Assembly (NCBI RefSeq): GCF_016097555.1
Contig: NC_054706.1
Span: 27,009,029 to 27,073,028, forward strand
Reading direction: 5' to 3'
Length of the DNA stretch: 64,000 nucleotides
Source of the DNA: Gigantopelta aegis
Lineage: Eukaryota > Mollusca > Gastropoda > Neomphalida > Peltospiridae
Shown here: positions 12,601 through 21,600 of the stretch, one piece after another
How positions within the stretch are numbered: the stretch's first letter is position 1
Layout of the letters: every line of letters begins with the position of its first letter
The notes under the pieces: model-generated
The model's database searches: none
Told to the model about the DNA's origin: nothing
What the model saw: only the letters and a program-made list of their open reading frames with translations
Made by a program: the position numbers and the translations under genes

Positions 12601-15600
12601 TTTTTTTATTTTTTTCAGACTCTTCGTCAAATAAAGATGGTGGATGAGAGTGAAGTTGCTAGACTGCCAGAAAACAAACCAAAAAACAGATACCGAAATG
12701 TTCTTCCATGTAGGTCTTATTAATCATAAACTCTTGTATAATCATTTTAATTGCTGTTCAAGCTTATAACCAATTAACTTTTAGACTACTGGATTAATTT
12801 TTGACAAAAACCACATTGAGTGGGTACAAGTATATAATATTTACTCACATATATTCACTTAAATAATTTATAAATACATAAAATGAAGTTCACATATGAA
12901 TCGGTAAGTATTATTTTCGTGGGTTTTTATAATTTTTGTGATATTTTAAATCAGTTAATGTTGACTAAAATTAGGCAAAAAATTGAAAAAGTTGCATTTA
13001 CTTAAGGCATTTGTGGCCAGCTACCGGTGTCGTGGTAGGCCATCGGTCTACATGCTGGTAGGTACTGGGTTCGGATTCCAGTCGAGGTATGGGATTTTTA
13101 ATCCAGATACCGACTCAGTATAGGCTCAATGGGTAGGTGTAAACCACTTGCACCGACCAGTGTTCCATAACTGGTTCAACAAAGGCCATGGTTTGTGCTA
13201 TCCTGCCTGTGGGAAGCGCAAATAAAAGATCCCTTGCTGCTAATCGGAAGAGTAGCCCATGTAGTTGCGACAGCGGGTTTCCTGTCAAAATCTGTGTTGT
13301 CTGACGCCATATAACCGTAAAATAATGTGTTGAGTGCGTCGTTGAATAAAACATTTCTTTCTTTCTTTGTGGCCAGCTGTCCAGTATTTATGTCTATTAT
13401 TCCCAATAACGGTGGTTTTCTGACTAGAATGCTTTTTAAAAAAACGAACTCTGATTCATATCCCAATATTTGGTGATTTTCGTTTTTGGTAAAACGATCA
13501 AATTTATAATCAAATTAGCTGTCACAATCAGCTATCGATCCCTGAAAATGACTGCAACATGCCGCCATTGGTGTCAACCGAAAATACTTGACGAAAACCA
13601 CTTTTTCAACTCAAAATTACTAGTTATTTTCCAAAGAAAAACATGTTTCCTGATATACCAGTCTTTCCGGTGAGTGTCATGTGCAGAATGGTGGGAACTA
13701 TGAATTGGGGAATGCACTGTATACAGTGTACAGTATGTCGACTGGCGTGATGTCTGGCGAGATATCTCGCCTGCAGTAGTTAGAAGGTTAACATTCATGC
13801 ATGCTCACACTTATGCTATGTGGGCTTTTTGTTGAGGACAGATAATACTTATAAGTAAGCATGCCAATCGGCATTGCCGTGGACATTGATGCAGTATATG
13901 TACATTAATGGCACTGTTGTATAAATCATGCCAAACTTTCTGTAACAAGTGGGGCGGGACGTAGCCCAGTTGTAAAGCGCTCACTTGATGCACGGTCTGT
14001 CTAGGATTGATCCCCTTTGTCTGTGGGATGGTGCACTTAAAAGATCCCTTGCTACTAATGGAAAAATGTAGCAGGTTTCATTTCTAAGACTATAAGTCGA
14101 AATTAACAAATGTTTGACGTCCAATAGTAGATAATAATAAATCAAAATTAATTTTAAAAAATCAAAAAATCAATGTGCTCTAGTGGTGTGGTTATAGAAA
14201 ACAAACTGTTTTCGGTATCAGATATTGAAGAAGTTTGTTTTGTTTAACTACACCACTAGAGTGAGTACCATGATCATTGGCTATTGGATGTCAAACATTT
14301 GGTAATTCTGACACACCGACAGAATAGCACATACCATGGCCTTTGATATACCAGTTGTGGTGCACTGGCTGGAACGAGAAATATCCCAATGGGCCCACCG
14401 ACAGGGAGTATCGGATATTGAAATTCAGACTAAGGCATCAGCCAGTATGCAGCGATAGTAAATAGTTTATCATTTTCAGTATCAATAAGGCAAAAAATAA
14501 AACTGCTCTGACATACAGTTAGCTGAGAGTTGGAAACAACAAAAAAAAAAACAGAAACACTGCCAAGAAAAATGTTCAGTTCATTAATTGTCAGGGTTGG
14601 ATTCATTGTTAGAGTGAGAGATGTTCATACACTTTAATTTTCAGATGTGTGTTTGATCTAGGGTTTTTCCCCTCCCATCCCCCACCCACCTCCCATTTAG
14701 ATATCGACTTATTCAAAACAAATCACTTGATATTGGTATCATTTTGTATCGGACTTCAGATGACTTCAATTGCGTCTGCTCTAGCTTGTGTTTTTTGTTG
14801 TTGTCCTCTATGACTAATATTTAGACTTATTTCAATATCTACCGTATAATGCATAAAATCACGGCTTCTAGGATGTTTATAAAATCCACTAGCCATGGGA
14901 TCAGTGATTTTTTAAAATTTAGAAGCCACAATTAAAAATTTACTAGCCCTACTTTCCTTGTTAGTTAATACAATTTTACTAATAGTAATAATGCCACCTA
15001 AAGAGCTAGAGCTTAAAAATACTAAAGATGGGAGTGGGGGGCAGGATATTCATATTTACAAAATAAACCGAAATGCAGCATTTGACAACTTCTTTTCACT
15101 AGCCATTGGGCATGGCGATAGTAGTTACGTGTATTAGCCGAACACTGAATATCACTAGCCATGGGATTGGGGCCACCATAATCTAGAAACCCTGATAAAA
15201 TACTGAAAACAAATCACTGCATACCTTTATGTATCTGACTTCAGATGACTCGAACCGTGTCTGCCTGTCTTCTGAAGAAAGCTACATCAATGCCAGTCAC
15301 GTGAAGGTGAAGGTCGGTGGTGATCTGCTCCATTACATCGCCTGTCAGGGTCCGCTGGCCTTCACGGCTGACGACTTCTGGCGCATGATCTGGGAGCAGC
15401 AGTCTAATGTCATCGCCATGGTATCACTAGATGTGGAGGCCAATAAAGTCAAATGCTACCGATACTGGCCAGATTCGACCGATGTTATTTTGCCAGTTTG
15501 TAATGAGTGAGTTAATCCACTTTTTTTTTCTTTGTCTTTTTATTTGTGATTTTTCAGTTGTTGTATTCAGTTTATAATCAGACCTGTCAACCCTCCCGGA

Positions 15601-18600
15601 TTCCGCGGGAGTCTCCCGGTATTTGATCAAATCTCCTTTCACCTGTGCGGGAGACGGTTTCTCCTGTTAAATGACATTTTTGTAAGCATAAAAAAAAAAT
15701 CTATCCTCTTTTGTCAAAATAACAGAAGGGAAGTAACTCTGCCTTTTTTTATCATTCGGAAAATGTCGACTACTTTCGGTTTCTGAGAATGTAACAGGCC
15801 GAATTGTCCCGACTGTTTAACCTTTGCCGAAGTGAGAATTGTGGGATAGCCTATTCATATTGTTAAAAAAGCACATGGAGTTTATAAAATGACGTGTTAT
15901 TATAATGTTTGTTGTCATCGTAATGGCTACGAAGCGTGTTGCCGCTAATTCAACAGGCTGTGTATTGACATTCAGTGTTGCCATATAAAAAAAAAAAACT
16001 ATCCAATTTAGTTCTAATAACACCTCTGAATTGTAAAATGTCTTCCCACTGGATTACATAATGCAACTATGAAGAATCTGAACTGCCAGACTCCCGAGTT
16101 GACAGCGATACACACGATGCATGTTAAAATCACATGTCACAGCAAGACAACGAAAAGACCAATTAGCTGTATAAATATACTTGTGTCAGTTAATTTTGTA
16201 TGTTTGTGCAGTAAAATGTGGTTATAAGGGTACACTTCAAGAAATTATTTTTGTACAATTAAAAAATGTTGTGTTTGACATTGACGTAAAGTTACTCACG
16301 GAAATGGATATAATTCCGGTATATTTCACACGATGTCCGTAATGAGGTTTTACTTATGATTAATGAAAATACAATGTTTATTGCATCATTATAATGTTTT
16401 AAATAAGTACCACGCCACCGTTCCTCATTATAGTAAAAACTGAATATTAATTTTTAAGATTTATATAAATTTGTCTTTGGTACTTGGGTACACTAAGTTA
16501 GTGTGACTAACCACAAATAATAATGTAACTCAACCTGTAAGGCTGTAAGTGTAATACCGTAAATGTACTAATTAATTTTTTTTATTTCTTGTTATTATTA
16601 TTTTTTTTTTAAATATGTATTAAATCATAATAATATTTAAACTTAAAAAAAAAAAAAAAAAATTTTTTAATAATTTTTTTTTTTTTTAATGCAAGATCTA
16701 AGGTTAAGAAGTATATATGACACTATAAAGTATTCATATAAGTTATTGTAATAATTTTTTTTTTAAATCTTGCGATTTTGGGTTAAATTGTGTGAATTTA
16801 AAAAATCTCCTGCTTTTTGACAAAATCTCCTGCTTTTTCAACACACACCTCCTGCTTTCTCTTGACTAAAGGTTGACAGGTCTGTTTATAATGAGTTGTA
16901 ATATTTGAGTTTCATTTAAGAGATGTTATTTTAGTTGACAATGAGTTTGAATTTGTTTTAATTGCTCATTAATTTGATGTACGATTCCTTGGTTTATTAT
17001 ATGTTGTTTAGGTGATTGCATTTGTCAACTTTGTAAGTATAATCCATTCCACCATTATAGTCTCAAGTGAGAAAAAAGTAACTTGCACTTTTATTACTAC
17101 ATTCAATTTCAAATTGGTAATTTCCAAATTAAATAATATATACTGTATGAAATAGGTTTTTGTAATTTAAGCCTTTGGTTGTTTAGCGATTGGTAAATCT
17201 GTCGTTAAACAAGTATTATCTGAAAAAAAAGGATGAAAAAGAATTTATCGCTGGGAGGAAAAAATCTAATCATAGATGTTTAAATGAGTCACGTTTCATA
17301 TTGTACTCCAGGGGCGGGATTTAGCTCAGTTGGTTGAGTGTTCGCTTGAGGTGCTTGCGTCGCAGGATCGAATCACCTCGGTGTATCCATTCAATAGTTG
17401 GGGTTTTTCTTGTTCCAACCAGTGCACCACGACTGGTCAAAGGCCTGTGAATGGGAAAGTGCATATAAAAGATCCCTTTCTGGGTGCATTAGGAAAAATG
17501 TAGCGGGTTTCCTCTGATGACTTCGAGTCAGAATTACCAAATGTTTGACATCCAATAGCCGATGATTAATTAATCAATGTGCTCCAGTGGTGTCGTTAAA
17601 TAAAAGAAACTTTAATTTTATATTGTGCTCCATGTGTTTCTGAGATGCATCATGAAGCAGAGGTTTTTATACTGACCAAATTCTCATCATTTATTACAGC
17701 ACGTTACAGGTGCAGTTGATGTCGATTTATCACTTGGAGAATATCGACATCCGCTATTTCTCCATAAGGGAAGTGAAGACTGGCAGACAGTTGAATGTGT
17801 GTCATCTGAACTACACGACCTGGCCCGACCACGGTGTTCCTGAAACGGCCGTGCCCCTGCTGCAGGTAAGTTTGACTTGTTTACTGGGTAATTTGTACTT
17901 TATTTTCATCCTTCTATCCAGTTGAAGCTGCTGATTACAGTTTCTGAGGTACATACTTTGTTTTGCATAAAATCCTTTTGAGCTATAATAAAATCCAGGC
18001 CTGGTGCTTATGAAAATTTTAGAGTCTAGACTCGAAACTTCAATAGTCTGAGACACTAATGTCATGACAACGCCATACAAATTGCATGTGTCAACTTCAT
18101 TAAAGACTGAGTCTGGACTCTAAAAAGTTTAATAAGCACGGGCTTTGGACAACCGGAATTGATAATTTAACACATTGTAATAGTTAGCTAATGGTTCAAA
18201 AGGTGTAATAGTCAAAAATATTTTCCATTTCCTTAAACCTATGGTTGGCAGCATTTATGTCTTCAAATATATATTTTTTTGATTTCTGCTTTTTGCACAA
18301 AATTGTTTTAATAATGTAGTCTTAAATTTGACGTGACAAGTTGACAAGTAATCTTTATTTACGGTATTGAGTTTTAAAGTTTTTAAAGATCATTTCAAGT
18401 TTTATTTTTAAATGGATGATCACATCTCTGTGTCTTGTGCATGCTCACCTCAGCTATGTTAATTGTTTACCAGGATAACTCAAGAGAGCTTGGTACAGAT
18501 GATGTTTAACTTTATTTTTCCAGTATATAAGACTGCTCCACATTCTACAAACCAGCGGTCCCATCGTCATCCACTGCAGTGCTGGAATCGGGAGAACCGG

Positions 18601-21600
18601 TGCTCTGATCACCATTGATGTAGTTCTGTGCCATATTGAGCACCATCTTCAAGTAAGTAGTTGCAGTGGTCCAACTCAAATTGATCTTGTGGTCATTCCA
18701 CATTCATATCAAAGCCAAAGGTTTCTTTTTCGTTCATTTGTTTTGTTGTGGGGGTTTCTTTTTATTATTATTTTTTAATGTAGGTTAATAAAATGATACA
18801 AATGAAACACTGAGACAAAGACACTTTTTGGGGGGACAACTTAAACCTCGCCATGAAAACAACCGAAGGGAGTGATTAATTGCTCTCATAACTTAGATTG
18901 TGGGGAGCCGTTTAAGATGTGACCATACTCAATACCATATAAATTCACATGCTAAGGGGAGCTAAAAAGTACTCTTTGAACTAGTTTCAGGGGGAGTATT
19001 GGGGACTGAGGGTGGTAGCTCCCCTTAAATGGCAGCATCTTGACAACAGAAGCATATGATGATGAGATGAATGCTGAAGCCACAGTATTTCTCCTTTGGT
19101 ATAGGACTATTTGACAATGCTGTACTCCATGCTTGCTGTTTGTTGATCTATCACTGTATCAACCACGCTTGTGGTACATGGAACCAGCAGTGCCTGCTGT
19201 GTACTCCTCCTTGATAATCATTCCCCCATATGCGATCATACACTCTGGAGATGCCCTATAATTAAACCAGTGAAGTGGGTAAGCATGATATAGTCGTCCT
19301 AACACTTTTCATTGAGCTGATCCATCCACTTACCTTGGATTGGAAGGAAGGAAGGAAATGTTTTATTTAATGACACACTCAACATATTTAATTACGGTTA
19401 TATGGCATCAGACATATGGTTAAGGACCACACAGATATATAGAGAGGAAACCCGCTGTCGCCACATCATGAGCTACTCTTTTTTGATTAGCAGCAAGGGA
19501 TCTTTTTATATGCAAAATCCCACAGACAAGATAGTACATACCTTTGTTACACCAGTTGTGGAGCACTGGCTGGAACGTGAAATACCAAATGGGGCCACTG
19601 ACAGGGGATCGATCCTAAACCGAACGCACATCGAGTGAGTACTTTACCACTGGGCTACATCCTGCCCCTCCTTGGATTGGAGTTTGTACTGAAGTGAAAA
19701 ATAGCCCATACCAAAGCCAGTATTAGCCAATATCCAGATGACTGTTCATTTAAACCAATCGGAACACTGCTGACATAATTGATTCAGCAGTTAAACAAAT
19801 CGTAACTTACTTGGAATGACTGTTTACAATGAAAGTTCATCTGCACACAGTCACATTGGCTCATATCAAATCTACACAAAGAGAAATCTAAATGGAGTAG
19901 ACGAGATCTTATTTCTAACAGAATGCTAGTTGCTATTGACAACATCATCCTTTGTTCATTTACATATTTTGTGTAAATTTAAATAAAACTGTGTCAATAA
20001 TTAAGAGAAAAATGTAGTAGTGTGGATATAAAATTCATGTCATGTTGTTTGTTATTAAATGTAATCACACTCAGTCTGGTGCTCATTTTAAATTTTTCTC
20101 TTTTTTTTTCTTTCAGTATAACATTTTCGATATTGTTTGTGATCTGCGCAAACAGAGACATGGGATGATTCAAACAAAGGTGAGACTTTTATTGTGGGTT
20201 TTTTGTTTGTATTGATAAATTGTAAATAAAGCAACATTAAGCTTGGCCATACTAATATCTGAAGATTACTATCACGGTAGCACTTTCAAATACCAGTTCT
20301 TCTTGTACCAAAGTTAAGCCACATTAAGCTGAGTTATTAATACAAATGAGTGGGTTCTTGGATGGGTTGAATTTATGACTGATATGACTCTATGACTGAT
20401 ACAGTAAACTCTCTATGTCAAACTGTTTTCTCAAATGTCACGCTATTTCAAAGCAACAAGTGGGTCCGAACCGTTTCTCTATATAAACATGTAAGAGTTT
20501 GTGTGTTTATCTCAAACTTTGACATAAATATACACACGTTATGTCAAATGACATATGTGGTCCCATATGACATATTTACTATATGTTTTGTATATTTTTG
20601 TCGAAGTTGAAAACATATTTTCCATAAATTAAAATAATAATTATTTAATAAAATTATTTCGATAAATACAGTAAACCAAGCCAAGGCCCTCCTTTTAATT
20701 TATTATGTTTGTGTTCGATCATTAGAGACCAGTGGATTAACTTGTTGTTATTGCCAAGTATGCCTAATTAGTATTTATTTAATCCGGTCATTTGAAAGAC
20801 TTATTTCACGCAATAAAAGATTTTCTACTTTACATGACGATTTTACTTTTTTTCTCCATGAGAATTTAGTTATCTCAAATGTAACGATATCTCAAACTAA
20901 CCGGCTGGCACCAGCAAATTTGACATAGAGTGTTTACTGTATTTTAAAGACCGTAATTTATGTATTTCTGTCTGTGGGAAAATTGTGCAAATAAAAATAT
21001 TATTTTTCTGTTTCTGCAAGCATCTGTGATAATGTTTACAAGTCATTTCAGAGTTGGATCCAAGGGAGGATCACAAAATTCTCAAGGACAATTTGAATTT
21101 GTCAAAAGCATATGAGCTGAACTGCCAGAGAGAGAGGGAGAGAGATCTTTTAGGGGGCTTAGGGGCATGCTCCCTGGAAATTTTGAAATGAAGTTGCTCA
21201 GAGCATATACAGGGCAATTTAGTGCTATATATTGTAGATGAAGATTTTAAAAAAGAAATGTATTTAAAAAGGGTACACTTATGTCACCTTAGTCTGCGCG
21301 GCACAAAAGTCTGTGCACGTCAATTACGTTACATTACACCTTGAAACAAGTGTTGGGCTATGTTTGTAAACAAATAAACAACGTTAATTTAATTCATAAA
21401 ACAATGGTTAAAACAACACATCTTGATTGTGAATATATTTATAAAACTGATAGATAACAATTTGATTGAAAAAACCCTCTGAATTAATACACTAAAAGTA
21501 TACTTTTGCTTTTTTGTATCACCTGTCAACATGTCACGTCTGTCATTCTTGTATATCAACTTACACAAGTTTACATAGAAGTTTCAATACATACCTTATT

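Noticed and set aside
17320-17395. Possible tRNA gene
   Set aside because: Good A- and B-box matches, but it is the head of a SINE with body and tail attached, and the cloverleaf pairing is poor.
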